A stretch of 64,000 nt of DNA from the NCBI GenBank assembly GCA_950022295.1, contig OX465600.1, positions 236,923,782 to 236,987,781 of the forward strand, in the 5' to 3' direction. Numbering within the stretch: position 1 is the stretch's first letter; each line of letters opens with the position of its first letter. Positions 36,871 to 48,059 of the stretch are shown here, one piece after another. The translations under genes and the position numbers were made by a program. The notes under the pieces were generated by a model. It saw only the letters and a list, made by a program, of their open reading frames with translations. It did no database searches and was not told the origin of the DNA. This DNA comes from Bromus sterilis (Eukaryota > Streptophyta > Magnoliopsida > Poales > Poaceae).

Positions 36871-39062
36871 AGAATTAGTTCTTCTTAACCACCCACAAAC
36901 AAGCAGGTGACTAAGAAGGAGCAGATGTACTAGTGGACGCAGCAGAACCATTGTGAGTAGAAGTATTTCTACGAGGGGAACCAATCAATCACACCATAAA
37001 AATAATTCCTTGACGAGGGGTTAGCATACTGGTAAGTATAGGAAATTTTGTCATTGTTATCACGATGGCAATAAAAATCTCTATCAACTCGATAGTATTC
37101 CTTCAGGGTAACATTTTATGCAGGTACCAGAGGATCATTTCTCTCTTCGAGAGAATAGTAGTGTCTCGGAGGTACCGTAGATTTTTCCTGCATAGAATGG
37201 TTAGCGGAAAGTTTTTCTACGAGAGATTTGTGAACCCAAATATGTCTCTTATAGAAACCATTCTTTGGAGGAGTACCAACGAATTCAGCGGAAACCTTTC
37301 CTTCCTGATCTTTGATAAGCTTGTAGTCAGAATCAAGTTATTCATCAACAATGGCCTTATCAATTTTGCAGCTGAAACCTGAAAGGTTAGCAATGTCAAT
37401 AGGTTTTCCTTCGCTAGAACCCAGACAGTTTTAGGAAACTGTCCGGGTTCCAAGTAAGTGCCATCAGGGTTTAGTTTCCATTCGAAACCAACATCTTCCT
37501 TTCAAGGATTCCTATGAAGTTGGGCGTTCTTTAGGATATCACATAGGTACCGGTGTCCCTGAACACTTTAAACATTCATGTATCAAATAAATCTTTCAAC
37601 CTTAGGAGTTCCTCGGTAACAGCAGAATTTTCCTTCATCGAGGGATTAGTGTCATCAATGATAATAGGTTCTTTTGCTTTCAATAGCTTATAATAGACTC
37701 AATTTTACTTCGTTCCAAACAAGTTAGGCATGGTGAAATAGCATCATTTTTAACTTCTGAGCTCTGTTGAGCAATGAGAGTGAGGTTGACATTTTCCAAC
37801 TCTTCGTGAGCCTCTCTCAGTTTATCGAGAGCCATTTTCCTTTGAAGGAATTCGTAAGACAGCATATCATAGTCCACTGAGAGAAGATCATGCCGAGAGG
37901 AAAGCTCATCAAACTTCTATTTTAGAGCAGCATGCTCATTTGTCAAAGTTTGGCCTTTCTCAATCTCATCGATCAACAAAGTTTCAGATCTCTGAATAGT
38001 TTCACTCAGAGAATCTAATTCATCTTGTTGGATAGAATTAATTTTAGCATGTTTGGCATAGGTTACTCTAGAGTGACTTTCATAAGAAGATCCATCAGAA
38101 GTGTCATAGGAGTTCTTAGAAGAGGATACCTTAGCCTTGGCCATGAAGCAATAAGCAGGATTCTCATCTTCACTTATTTGGTTGTTGAATAAAGAGCTCG
38201 ATGCCTTGGTTGAATCAAATGCTAGTGCAGCAACACCATCAGATTCAGAACCAGAACCAGGCCATGAGTTTGATTCAGCTTCGGTCCTAGATGCATCGTC
38301 TTCAGAGTTCATCTCTTTACTCGGATAGGCTTTCGCACGGTGAGAATTCCTGCAACGAGAAAAATGAGACTTTGGGGAAGAGATCTCGTGCTTCTTGTGA
38401 TACTTCTTCTTCTTATCATCATCCAAATCGTCTTTCTTGTCTCTCCTGGATTTTGATTCATGTCTCTTTGACTCATAGTTCTTGCTCGACCTATGAGACT
38501 TGTTAGACGAGTTGCTGTGTGAATGCTTGGATCTATTTCCAATTTCCCAGAGAGGACAGTCAGCGATGAAGTGGCCTGGTTTCTTGCATTTGTAACAACA
38601 GTTATCCTTCACTGATGAGTTCTTCGATTATGAGCGGTGATGGGAGGAATTGCTTGAATGTCTGGAGGAATAATTTTTCTTCGGTGAAGAGGAGTTATTT
38701 CTCTAGAAGCGATTGAAACGTTTCATGATCAGTGCCAGATCCTTTCCAATATTCTCAGGATCATCTGAGCCACCTCCAGAACCAGAACTAGTGTCAGGAG
38801 AGGAGTGGCGCGAGGCTTTCGCCTTGATCGCATGTGTTCTCCTTCGAGTTCCATTTACATCACGCCTCTCTTCTTCTTCCATCTCAAAGATAATAAGTCT
38901 CTCAAGAATATCGGCAGGTACAAGATCGTTGAAGTCAGTTCTCTCTTTGATCATTAAGTGGTCTACGAATATAATGTAATTTTTATTATTTCTGATGTTC
39001 ATTGTACTACCATGATTGAAGATGAATAGATCGGAAGTTTTTTCGGAAAAACACATACACAC
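36871..39062 (-). pseudogene. gag: copia gag C-terminal part with zinc knuckle and coiled coil
   Basis: On the minus strand, a Glu/Arg-rich gag fragment (FEMEEEERRDVNG near 38870-38900) leads to a CX2CX4HX4C zinc knuckle, CYKCKKPGHFIADC (38556-38597), a basic Ser/Lys/Arg-rich stretch, then heptad-like sequence near 37700-37870 (FLQRKMALDKLREAHEELEN). Coiled coils after the zinc finger are known in Sirevirus gag proteins. Several stops interrupt it (for example near 37917 and 38628). The N-terminal capsid part is missing: similarity fades near 38965, close to the LINE boundary. Confidence 0.75.
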
Positions 39063-39097
39063 TTTAATGGTCTAGTTTTTTAGGGTTTTAAACTACT

Positions 39098-39545
39098 TTA
39101 TTGCTCGAAATTAATAATAGGTAAGATACAAACTAGGTCATGAGGAGTATCAAGCCACAAGTGGCGACCCGGTTGAAGTTTAAAAGCAAATAAATCAAGA
39201 TTATGAGCATCAAGATCCGAGCTTCGGCCTTCAAAAATGACGTCGCGCTTGAGGAAAGAGCGGCGCCTGTCATTCACTTCCTTCGTCACCATTTCATATC
39301 TGCCTCCCACGCAATGGTCTTTCGAATGAACCACAAGCTTGCTATTGCATGCAATAGCAATCCTTTGGAGTTGTAGATCCTCTGCTAGAGCTAGGGCTTC
39401 ACTAAAGGCAATCATTTCCTTTGTGTCAGGATCTCTTAGGCATGTGAGCACCAGGGCGGATGATCCTAGAAAGACACCCTAGTCATCCCGGCAAACGACC
39501 ACTGCGGCACAAGTATTCTTCGACGAATTAAAACCAACTTCAGCC
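39098..39545 (-). pseudogene. LINE RNase H-like domain
   Basis: Minus strand: GFNSSKNTCAAVVVCRDD, a stop, then EALALAEDLQLQRIAIACNS and ending HLWLDTPHDLVCI. This matches the RNase H-like tail (RVT_3 type) of plant LINEs. The stop near 39480 and the frame change from the zf-RVT piece mark it as broken. Confidence 0.8.
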
Positions 39546-39771
39546 TTAATTTTTTCCAATCCCAAGGGTAGTTGTCTCCAGCCAGCGAGCATGCTTTGTT
39601 TCCCTTTGTTCACATGTGATGATGAACGTAGGGATGAAGCTCGTGCCGTACTGTTCTTCCATCTGCAAGCAAGTCGAGCTCGCAGACAAAGCTATATACG
39701 AAGATTTTGGTACCCAATGGGCTCTAGAAGATTCTTTCATGGATGGACTTACGTCTGGCATTCCATATCCC

Positions 39772-40188
39772 TCATAAAGTGACCGCGAACTTGACGAAGT
39801 CTTCATGTGATAATGAATCTCTGAGATTAAATAGCCAAACCTTCGCATTCCGGGCCATATCTCCAACCATGTCCTCAATAATGCTCGCATCCGCCAGGGC
39901 CCAGACGCAACTCGCCATTGTACAGTCAATAAGGGAATGGCGCCAGGAGTCTACCTCCCCACAGAATTGACAAGTGTCCTCCGCACACACATATCGGTGC
40001 TTTCTCACATCCTTCGTCGCCAGAGAGTGTTTAGCGAGCCTCCACAAGAAACTTCTAATTTTGTCTGGGACCTTAGTGTTCCATATCGATTTCCAGGACT
40101 TCTTCTCCTCCATAGGGTCCGAGTTAGCCCCTCTCGATTCAAGGTGATCATCAGTAATATTTCTAGTGCGGACCAAGAGCTTGTACAT
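39772..40188 (-). pseudogene. LINE zf-RVT domain
   Basis: SWKSIWNTKVPDKIRSFLWR followed by LATKDVRKHRY and CQFCGEVDSWRHSLIDC is the zinc-binding domain found after RT in plant L1-type LINEs. It is in a different frame from the RT piece, so a shift separates them. Confidence 0.85.
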
Positions 40189-41410
40189 GGACCAAACCGC
40201 AAACTCTCCTTTTTTTCATAGTGCCAGACCCATTTTTCACAAGTATCTTGCGTGCATACTGGGATGTTTAGGATTAAAGAAACATCATTGGGCAGGAAGA
40301 CTTGGCGTACTCGTTCCTCCCTCCATCGCGCTTCCATTGGGTCAAGAAGTTAAGAGACATTGATCGGCTTGTCCACAGCAAGACAGGCAATTGGTCGAAG
40401 ACCAAAATCTCGCGGAATCCAATTGTCTTCCAAGATTTTAGTTGTCGCACCATCCCCAATACGTCGGATGAGACCGATATTGAGTGCCTCCTTCCCCTCT
40501 ATCATAACACGCCAGATCTGAGATGGGTGGCTGCCCAATTCTGCATAAAGGAACTCACAACGTGGGAAGTAAACTGCTTTCAGCAATCTTGCACATAAAG
40601 ACTCAGGCTTGGTAAGGATTCTCCACGCCTGTCTTGATAAGAGAGCAACATTGAATAGCTCCAGGTCCTGAAAGCCCAAGCCACCATCTTGTTTTGGTTG
40701 TGTCATCACCTTCTAGGAGACCCAGTGAGGTATTCTCCTTCCTTGCTTGCTGCCCCAAAAGAATTTCCTTATTTGTTTATTTAGGTGCTCACACAATCCA
40801 CGGGGAATCTTGAAGCAGGACATGGAATATACAGACACGGATTGAGCCACGGATTTAATGAGGAATTCCTTCCCTGTAGATGAGATCAACTTCTCAATCC
40901 AACCCTTAACTTCCCCCCACATCCGGTCCTTTAGAAATTTGAAAGCACCCGATTTCATGGAGCAAATATCAGAGGGAAGTCCCAGATATCTCTCATTCAA
41001 AGTTTCAGTGTGTATGCCCAAGATACCTTTCACTTCCTCCCTTGCACTTTCAGGACAACCCTTGCTAAAAAGGACTGAAGATTTGATTGTGTTTATTCTC
41101 TGCCCTGAATCTTGATAAAATTGATTCCACAAGTTTGACACCCTGTTAGCTCCTTCTCCATTAGCCTTGAATAGCAGCAGGCTGTTGTCATCAAACAGTA
41201 GATGGTTCACGCGTGGAGCCTCGGGCGCCACTTGTGGACCATCATGTTGTGATGATGAATCTATGGTTTTGAGGAGGCCAGAAAGGCCCTTTGCTGCTAG
41301 CAAGAGTAGATAGGGGAGATATTGGATCTCCTTGTCGAATCCCTTTAGACGACTTGAATTCTTCAAGTTTCTTCCCATTGAACATAACCGAAGTGACCAT
41401 ATTATGACGC
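40189..41410 (-). pseudogene. LINE reverse transcriptase, C-terminal part
   Basis: Minus strand: MFNGKKLEEFKSSKGIRQGD (41320-41385), the conserved GIRQGDP motif, then after a one-base shift LLLLAAKGLSGLLK and HLLFDDNSLLLFK. The latter is the FADDSLLF catalytic box with Asp-Asp kept and the preceding Ala-Asp altered. Further on are RYLGLPSDICSMKSGAFKFL, KEFLIKSVAQSVSVYSMSCF and RKFFWGSKQGRR, then GGLGFQDLELFNVALLSRQA after a stop at 40713-40715. These are hallmarks of plant L1-type ORF2. The N-terminal RT and the endonuclease are absent. Confidence 0.85.
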
Positions 41411-41606
41411 ACAAGTGTAGGGGATCGCGATAGTCTTCACGGGTAAGATGACCCAATTTATTCATTCGACACAAGGGGAGCCAAAGAATATTTATAAGCT
41501 TTGACAGTTGAGTTGTCAATTCAACCGCACCTGAAAGATACTTGCTTGGCAACAAGATATAAGTGGTAACAGTAGTATGGAAGTGATAGTCGTAACGGAT
41601 ATGGTG
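41411..41606 (-). repeat. LTR fragment related to the LTR at 48060
   Basis: From GTGTAGGGGATCGCGATAG to GTAACGGATATGGTG this matches the first ~190 bp (plus coordinates) of the LTR at 48060-49447. It is cut by insertion of the element starting at 41607. The rest of this LTR is not in the window. Confidence 0.75.
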
Positions 41607-43255
41607 TGATACGTCCCAAACGTATCTATAATTTCTGCTTGCTCCATGCATGTTTTGGGTGATATTGTTATGCTTTTGATACACTTTCATACACTTTTGA
41701 TCATATTTGGACTAACCTATTAACTCAGTGCACCCGAGTGCTAGTTTCTGTTTTCTGCTGTCTTTTTATTTCAGGTTTTCCCGTTACGTAAAATGCCAGA
41801 AAAATTCCAGCAAAAATATATAAAAAATAACCGTACCGCAAGCTTCCAGATGCCCGAAGGGGGCCAGACGGGCTCCACCTGGTGCCCAAGCGGCCAGGTG
41901 GCGCGGCCTAGGGTGGGGCCGCGCCGGGAGGCCGCCTGGACCCCTGGTGGCCCCACTGGATGACCCCTCACCTATATATTTCCTTCGTCCCGAAACCCCC
42001 GAGGACAGAACCCTTTTTCGCGATCTCGCCTCTGTTTCACCGCTGTCGCGCTTCCAAGATTGGGAGCACCAGAAGACATCTTCCCGGCACCCTGCTGGAG
42101 GGAGGATTGACCTCCGGGAGCTTCTCCACCACCATGGACGCTTCCCGGATGATACATGAGTAGTCCACCTTCGACCATGGGTCCATGATCAGTAGCTATG
42201 TGATGTCCTCTCCACTTCTTTTTTCTTCATGGATTAGACCTTGTGAGCTTCCATACATGATCAAGCCACATATGTAATTCCTTTTGTTGTTGCTATGTTG
42301 AGTTTGATGGGACCTAATGCATTATGAGACTATGTTCAGATTGTGATGAGTAATATATTTGGTTCTTGTCTTTTATATTTGTGTTCTTGAGTAATTCTTG
42401 CATGTTCTCCGTTGCTTTTTAATACTTTGGCCAAGTAGTAGGTAGTAACTTCAAGAGGGAGCGTTATGCATGATTGTGGGTTCATGCCCCCTGATGACTA
42501 GCTTGAGTGACAGAAACATGAGTCTAGGGGATGTGTTGTTGCCACAAGGGGAAAACAACGGTGCGTGTAACCGCGTTTGCAAGGATTGTTTACTTTACGC
42601 AAAGTTCTTTTAATAAAGTTGTCTGTTGCTTTGGGTTTACACTTTGGGTAGGGCTCGCAACTTAATACCAGCGAGATGTTCTAGATATATGTCTCAAGGT
42701 GGATGATTAGTGAATAGATGCAGATGGATTTCGGTCTACTTGTTTTGGCGTACTGGCCATGCTTTTGAGCCTCTTCCTTTCTTTAATAGCATAGTTGGCA
42801 TTGGTTTGTGTCCGTAATCCTGTCAATTGCCCAGCTGTAATTTCTCTACCTTGCATAGTTGTTTACTGTCTTTTGGGAGAGAGACATCACTAGTGAACTT
42901 CATGGGACCCTGGTCCGTATTTCCACCACTGTTTCCACCCTCAATTTACTTCCTGATTTACTTTCTAGTTACAGTTATCATTACCTTTTATCTCTTGCGT
43001 TTGACCCTTTGTAAATAACAAGGACGGAGAGATTGACAACCTCTCTGTACTTGTTGGGAGCAAAGTTATTTGTATCTGTGTGCAGGTTCACGTCAACTCG
43101 TGCTAGTAATTTCTAGCGCCGTTGTTACCTGCTTGTCGTTGCTGGAGTCCTACATGAGACAAACCTAGGAATCTTTGCTGAGGAAAATTACGATGCGCTA
43201 CATCTCAACCTTCCACTTGGGGTAGCCAACGAGGAGCACTACTTCAGTGCCATCA
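41607..43255 (+). repeat. LTR E (1649 bp)
   Basis: Starts TGATACGTCCC, ends AGTGCCATCA next to the primer site region. A 9-bp GC stem (GGCGCGGCC 41900-41908, GGCCGCGCC 41917-41925) lies upstream of the TATA box CTATATATT (41972-41980). This LTR has no large deletion. Confidence 0.9.
41900..41980 (+). promoter_or_regulatory. LTR E core promoter: GC hairpin plus TATA box
   Basis: Perfect 9-bp inverted repeat with an 8-base loop, 46 bp upstream of CTATATATT. Same arrangement as at 8090-8172. Confidence 0.7.
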
Positions 43256-43265
43256 AGCTAATTTC

Positions 43266-43283
43266 TAGCGCCGTTGCCGGGGG
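43266..43283 (+). other. primer binding site, tRNA-Asp type
   Basis: TAGCGCCGTTGCCGGGGG, 16 of 18 bases as in the Athila-type site, 10 bases after LTR E. Confidence 0.85.
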
Positions 43284-43439
43284 CTCCACTCTACAAGATA
43301 GGGGAGTTGCACTCTATCTTTTATCTTTGCTTTTTAGTCTTGTTAGTTTACCTTTCAGATTTTATCTTTGTGTCCTTTATCAAAAACCACAAAAAAATTA
43401 TTTACCTTGCTTTTAGTAGTCATTCTTGTTTAGTCAAGC

Positions 43440-44272
43440 ATGTTAGGACTTGGTGCTTTGAGGGAATCGAAAGTTTTATATTTCCATCAAAGGGATGGAC
43501 AAAATGTGAAGAAGGCATGGGACAGGATTTTTGATGCACAGAAGAGAATTATGCCTTGGGTACCTATAAAAATTGTAATTAGAAATTTTTACCATGGTCT
43601 TTTTAAATGGTGTAAACACTCTCTTTATATTATAGCTGAAGGAGATTTCTTAGAGTGTGATGAAGCTAGAGGTCTTGATATTATACATGGTTTATCTATT
43701 TATTTTGTTTATGACCGTAGTTTTGATACTGTTATAGATAGACTTGCTACTATTAAAAAATGAATGGATGCTCTAGACTTCAGAAAAGTGGAGAAACCCA
43801 AACCCAATAGGAGAGATAATTTGGGGATAGATGATGATTGGGAGCCTTTTGTTAGATTTAGCATCTCTAACCAAGACTTCCTTGCTTTTTGTGATATTGG
43901 ATCCATGGTTTCTACAATTCAAAAGTAGTTTATAATTCTTTAAATTTAAACATAGAAAATATGCCATCTTATCATGAACATGCTAATGGAGATATTTCCG
44001 AGATCCAGGGAAAGGTAAAAGACGTTCAAGTTGCATTCCTTAAAAGGATAGCAACGGTTTATTTCTTCATCATGGAGCCAAACCAAAGTAACATAGTGCT
44101 TGGAAGGGACTTTCTCCGAGCCGTGAAGGGCTTCATTGATATAGGTAAGGGACACATACGCTTACGCGGGAAAGCGAATGGTACGTATCTCTTTCCTAGG
44201 AAAAATAAGAATGAACGTATTGAGGATCAATTTGAAGGCTTTTATGATTTCGATGACTTCGGTGACCTTTGA
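43440..44272 (+). pseudogene. gag: divergent gag-protease of the 41607 element
   Basis: The frame from ATG 43440 gives a gag-like fragment (KKAWDRIFDAQKRIMPWVP, IRNFYHGLFKWCKHSLYII) much shorter than usual, a TGA at 43761-43763, then in the same frame EPFVRFSISNQDFLAFCDIG, which holds the protease active-site Asp-Ile-Gly-Ser. A stop and a frame change follow near 43926. From 43961 the second frame encodes SNIVLGRDFLRAVKGFIDIG, the protease C-terminal half (Asp where Pro is common in LGRPFL). It ends at 44272 with an acidic tail. No RT or integrase follows. Confidence 0.72.
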
Positions 44273-47180
44273 TTCCTCTTTTTGCTTCTTGCCTGGCTTA
44301 AAGGCGTATAAGAAAGCGCTTGTTGGGAGGCAACCCAAGATGTTTCTTTTCTTCTGTTTTTAGTGGTCTTGATGATTGTTACTACTATAGCAATATCATT
44401 TTATCTTTATTTTCATGCTTTGTGCCAAGTTTAAGCCGCCGATTGCAAGAAAGTTCAAAAGTTGCGACATGCTGTCCAGAAAACAGATTTTGTCCTTGGA
44501 CGGAAAAATTCTCGATAAATCACCAACTCATATTTTTGATCTGAATTTTTTTGAAAGCCTGCTCTATACAATTATCTTTTGAGTGTCTGTTCTGAGTTTT
44601 TTATTTGAGTTGCAGAAGTACCCCAAAAAATCATTTACTACATGTTGGTCTGTTTTTCACAGATTCTGCCACGTTTTGCCTTTCCTCAGCTTTGCAAATC
44701 TTGCGCTAGCTTTTTCTTTGCAAAATTTTTTTGGCGGTCTTGAGAAACAGTAGCACTTTAAGAAAATATTTATTTCCAGTAGAGGCAAATTGTTTATTTA
44801 TGGGTACTAACCTCTCTAATTAGCTTATGATGAGTTATGTATGAAGGGGGTTTTCAAGTGTGCGAAGGAAGATGATGAAAGAAGATCCGGGAGTGTCAAA
44901 CGCTCAAGCTTGGGGATGCCCCCATGCACCCCCAAGAAATATTCAAGGAGACTCAAGCGTCTAAGCTTCCGGACCCCCGTGCATCCCCTTCTCCATCAAT
45001 AATTATCAGTTCGTCCTTTGTTCCACGATATTTTTATCACTTCATGCGTTATGTGCTATGCTTGGAGCGTCTTGCTCTTTATTTTTAGTTTTCTTTAGCT
45101 TTTCTTGATGTTCATAACAAGTTAGAAACCAGCTTTCTTTGTGTGGGAGAAAAACACGCTCCACTTAAACTAGAACACATCATAGGATTTTCATTCTTAT
45201 CTTTCTTTTTTGTGTGTTCTTTATCTTTTCATAGCTGCTTTCATGTTTAGCTCTTAGTATTCATGCTTTTTCTTTTTAAGAGCTTTTTTATTAGTTTGTT
45301 GCTGGAAATCTCTTGAGTTTTCATGTGTATCTTGTTTAGAGGGTTGGATTGTTGCATTGAGTTGTGTGTCTTGACTTAAAGTAGGTAACTGAGGTTGCTA
45401 TTCAATTGTAGTAGTAACTAGCAATAGTTTTGAGGTATTGTTGTGAGTAATGGTTGAAATTTTGGTGTCAAGAGCTCTAGCCTATTAGCGATAGATTTCG
45501 TATTATGGGCAATCCGTGTTTATTTTCAAAAACTACAAAAAATAGTTGAGAACTCTAGCTACTAGATGGATCACTAATCTTTGGAGGGATCGGATATTAG
45601 AGTACTCTAACGTACCATGAGTCGAGGATGTGCAAGGATAACCAAACCCCCGTACACTCCTCCTCAGGGTACTTCTCTCTTTGTGAACCTCTTGATTAGA
45701 TTGAGAGTTACTGATAATAAGTGCATGAGTTCTTTGGACTAACGTAAGTATTCGAAAGTTGACACTTCCACCTCCTCATATTTGCTAGCCTCTTCGGTAC
45801 CGTGCGTTGCCTTTTCTCACTCCGAGAGTTGGCGCCTACCCGTCGGTGCATCCAAACCCTTGGCATGATACGCTCTGTCATCATAAACCTCCTTATATCT
45901 CTCCTCAAAACAGCCACCATACCTACCTATCAAGGAATTTCCATAGCCTTTCCGAGATATATTACCACTCAACATCCACCTTCTCATGACTTGATCTTCA
46001 TGTGAAACATGCTTTTGCTTGATCGATGAGCTGCAAGCTAGTTGGGCCTTGCCCTAATCATTGCTACATGAGACGCTAGTATCATTGCATATCCTGCTAC
46101 ACTGTCAGAGGCATAAATTTCCATACATCATGATAGCTTCTTCTTTATGTTGAGTACTTTTGTAAAGTGTGAAAGATCTTCTATACTTCTTGTAAAATAG
46201 AGTGTTGCCCCTAAAGTGAGGAAAAGATCCCAAAGAGGAAAATTTAAAAGATCCCAAAGAGGACAAATGATAGAGAAATAGAAAGAGCCATTGAGGCTAC
46301 CGAAAAAATAGAAAAAAATAGAAAAAAATAAAAAAATAAAAAATAAAAAGTGAGAAGGGGCACACTACTATTCCTTTTGAAAGATCCACACGCGTACTAC
46401 CTCTTGTATCTTGTACTCCATAGAGATGATCATATATGCATATAGCTATGTCGGGACCTTTACACTATAGAACTTGGCTTGTATATTACAATGATGAGCC
46501 TCCTCAAATGAGCTCTAGGTCTTCTTGAGAAAGCAAGTTGGATGCACCCACACTAGTTCCATTGGAGAGCTTTCCATAGCTCATATGTGCATCCGTTGCA
46601 TGGCAATCCCTACTCCTCACATCATATCTATCATTTGGATTTCTCTCGCCTATGATTGTCCTCATTGATGTGAGCCGTTCACACCTTTTTGTCTTCCTCC
46701 TCCATCATCTCTCTCTCTTTTCCATCCTAAGTGTCAATTTTCTTGCTTACTCTCATCCATTGCATGAGTGCTCAAAATATCGAAAGGGACCGGATAAGTT
46801 TGAATTGTACCCGGCTAGTGGTCTCGGGACGAGTCAAGATAAGATTCCAAAGAAGACTAAGTGTGAAACTTTAGTAGATTGAGTTCTCAACTGAAAAATT
46901 ATTATTTTTCTCTCTCTTATTCCGATCCCCAACTTCTTGCACGCAAACACCATTTGGAGACATTCGAGTCACGGACAGCTAGAGCTCTTGCACCTTTATG
47001 TTATTATGTTGCTTGTTTCAATGATAATATAGAATCTTGCTTGTTATGACTTGAATTGAATTACATGCCTTACTTGCTTTACATAAAAGTTCTTATATGG
47101 TTGGTACGATGTCACCACAGAAATTATGCTTGTTATCATTTACCTACTCGACGACGAGCAGGAATTAAGCTTGGGGATGT
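44273..47180 (+). other. 3' non-coding region of the 41607 element
   Basis: No gene. Conserved hairpin TTGGG/CCCAA at 44323-44338; polypurine-like repeats at 44908-44988 (the first with GGGGATGC, both degraded); A-rich tract near 46300-46350; the junction sequence GCACGCAAACACC intact near 46940; polypurine tract AAGCTTGGGGATG at 47167-47179. Confidence 0.8.
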
Positions 47181-48059
47181 TGATGCGTCCCAAACGTAAC
47201 TATAATTTATGCTTGCTCCATGCATGTTTTGGGTGATATTGCGATGATTTTGATACACTTTTGATCATATTTGGACAAACCTATTAACTCAGTGCACCCA
47301 GTGCCAGTTTCTTTTTTCTGCTGTCTTTTTATTTCAGGTTTTCCCATTACGTAAAATGCTAGAAACAATTTGGGAAAAATATATAAAAAATCAGTACCGA
47401 AAGCTTCCAGATGCCCGAAGGGGGGCCACAGGGGCCCCACCTGGTGCTCGGACAGCCAGGTGGTGCGGCCTAGGGTGGGGCCGCGCCGGGAGGCCGCCTG
47501 GACCCCTGGTGGCCCCCCCGGCTTCCCCCCTTCGCCTATATATTTCCTTCGTCCCAAAACCCTCGAGGACAGAACCCTTTTTCATGATCTCGCCTCTCTT
47601 CCGCCGCCGCGCTTCCAAGATTGGGAGCACCAGAAGACCTCTTCCCAGCAACCTACTGGAGGGAGGATTGACCTTCAAGAGCTTCTCCACCACCATGGAC
47701 GCTTCCCGGATGATCCGTGAGTAGTCCACCTTGGACCATGGGTCCATGATCAGTAGCTATGTGATGTCATGTCCACTTATTTGTTCTTCATGGATTAGAC
47801 CTTGTGAGCTTCCCTACATGATCAAGGCACATATGTAATTCTTTCTGTTGTTGCTATGTTGAGTTTGCTGGGATCTGATGCATTATGACACTATGTTCAG
47901 ATTGTGATGAGTAATATATTTGGTTCTTCTCTTTTATATTTGTGTTCTTGAGTAATTCTTGCATGTTCTCCGTTGCTGTTTATTGCTTTGGCCAGGTAAG
48001 AGGTAGTAACTCCAAGAAGGAGCGTTATGCATGATTGTGGGTTCATGCCCCCTGATGAC
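47181..48059 (+). repeat. LTR F, interrupted after 879 bp
   Basis: Starts TGATGCGTCC; follows LTR E to CCCCCTGATGAC, then the minus-strand element begins. TATA box CTATATAT at 47536-47543. GC hairpin at 47460-47488 has one arm mutated (GGTGCGGCC). The remainder should lie beyond the right edge. Confidence 0.85.

Larger units (their letters stand above)
22765..39062 (-). mobile_element. Ty1/copia Sirevirus-like element, split and truncated at both ends
   Basis: Two blocks (22765-23809 and 35118-39062) read on the minus strand as gag, protease, integrase, RT and RNase H, the copia order. The coding-free element at 23810-35112 splits them. Removing it with one CTTCA copy keeps the RT frame, which confirms a single parent. 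The zinc knuckle, gag-side coiled coil and long linkers resemble the Sirevirus (Maximus-type) lineage; lineage is inferred. No LTR of this element is visible: the 3' end stops against LTR D and the gag N-terminus is missing beside the LINE. Confidence 0.85.
39063..41410 (-). mobile_element. 5'-truncated LINE (plant L1-type) fragment
   Basis: Minus-strand pieces in order: last third of an RT, a zf-RVT zinc-binding domain and an RNase H-like domain. This is the 3' half of a plant L1-type ORF2, cut at its 5' end as target-primed insertion often leaves. AATAAA lies just after the last stop (rc of 39100-39105) with a short A-run near 39070-39078, consistent with a 3' end. Frames shift several times and stops occur near 40713 and 39480. 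The exact borders with copia and with the LTR fragment are uncertain; no target duplication was found. Confidence 0.8.
41607..48059 (+). mobile_element. Athila-like gypsy element with divergent gag-protease, no pol
   Basis: 5' LTR E (41607-43255), tRNA-Asp-type primer site, short broken gag-protease, long 3' non-coding region, polypurine tract and 3' LTR F (47181-48059, cut short). LTRs and 3' region are homologous to the array at 7593-22764, but the gag is a different type. It is inserted in an LTR fragment, and LTR F is itself interrupted by the minus-strand element starting at 48060. Confidence 0.85.

Noticed and set aside
40713..41690. Single 325-codon minus-strand frame
   Set aside because: It runs through LTR E antisense, an LTR fragment and the LINE, so it is a chance fusion. 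Only the part left of 41410 is LINE coding sequence.
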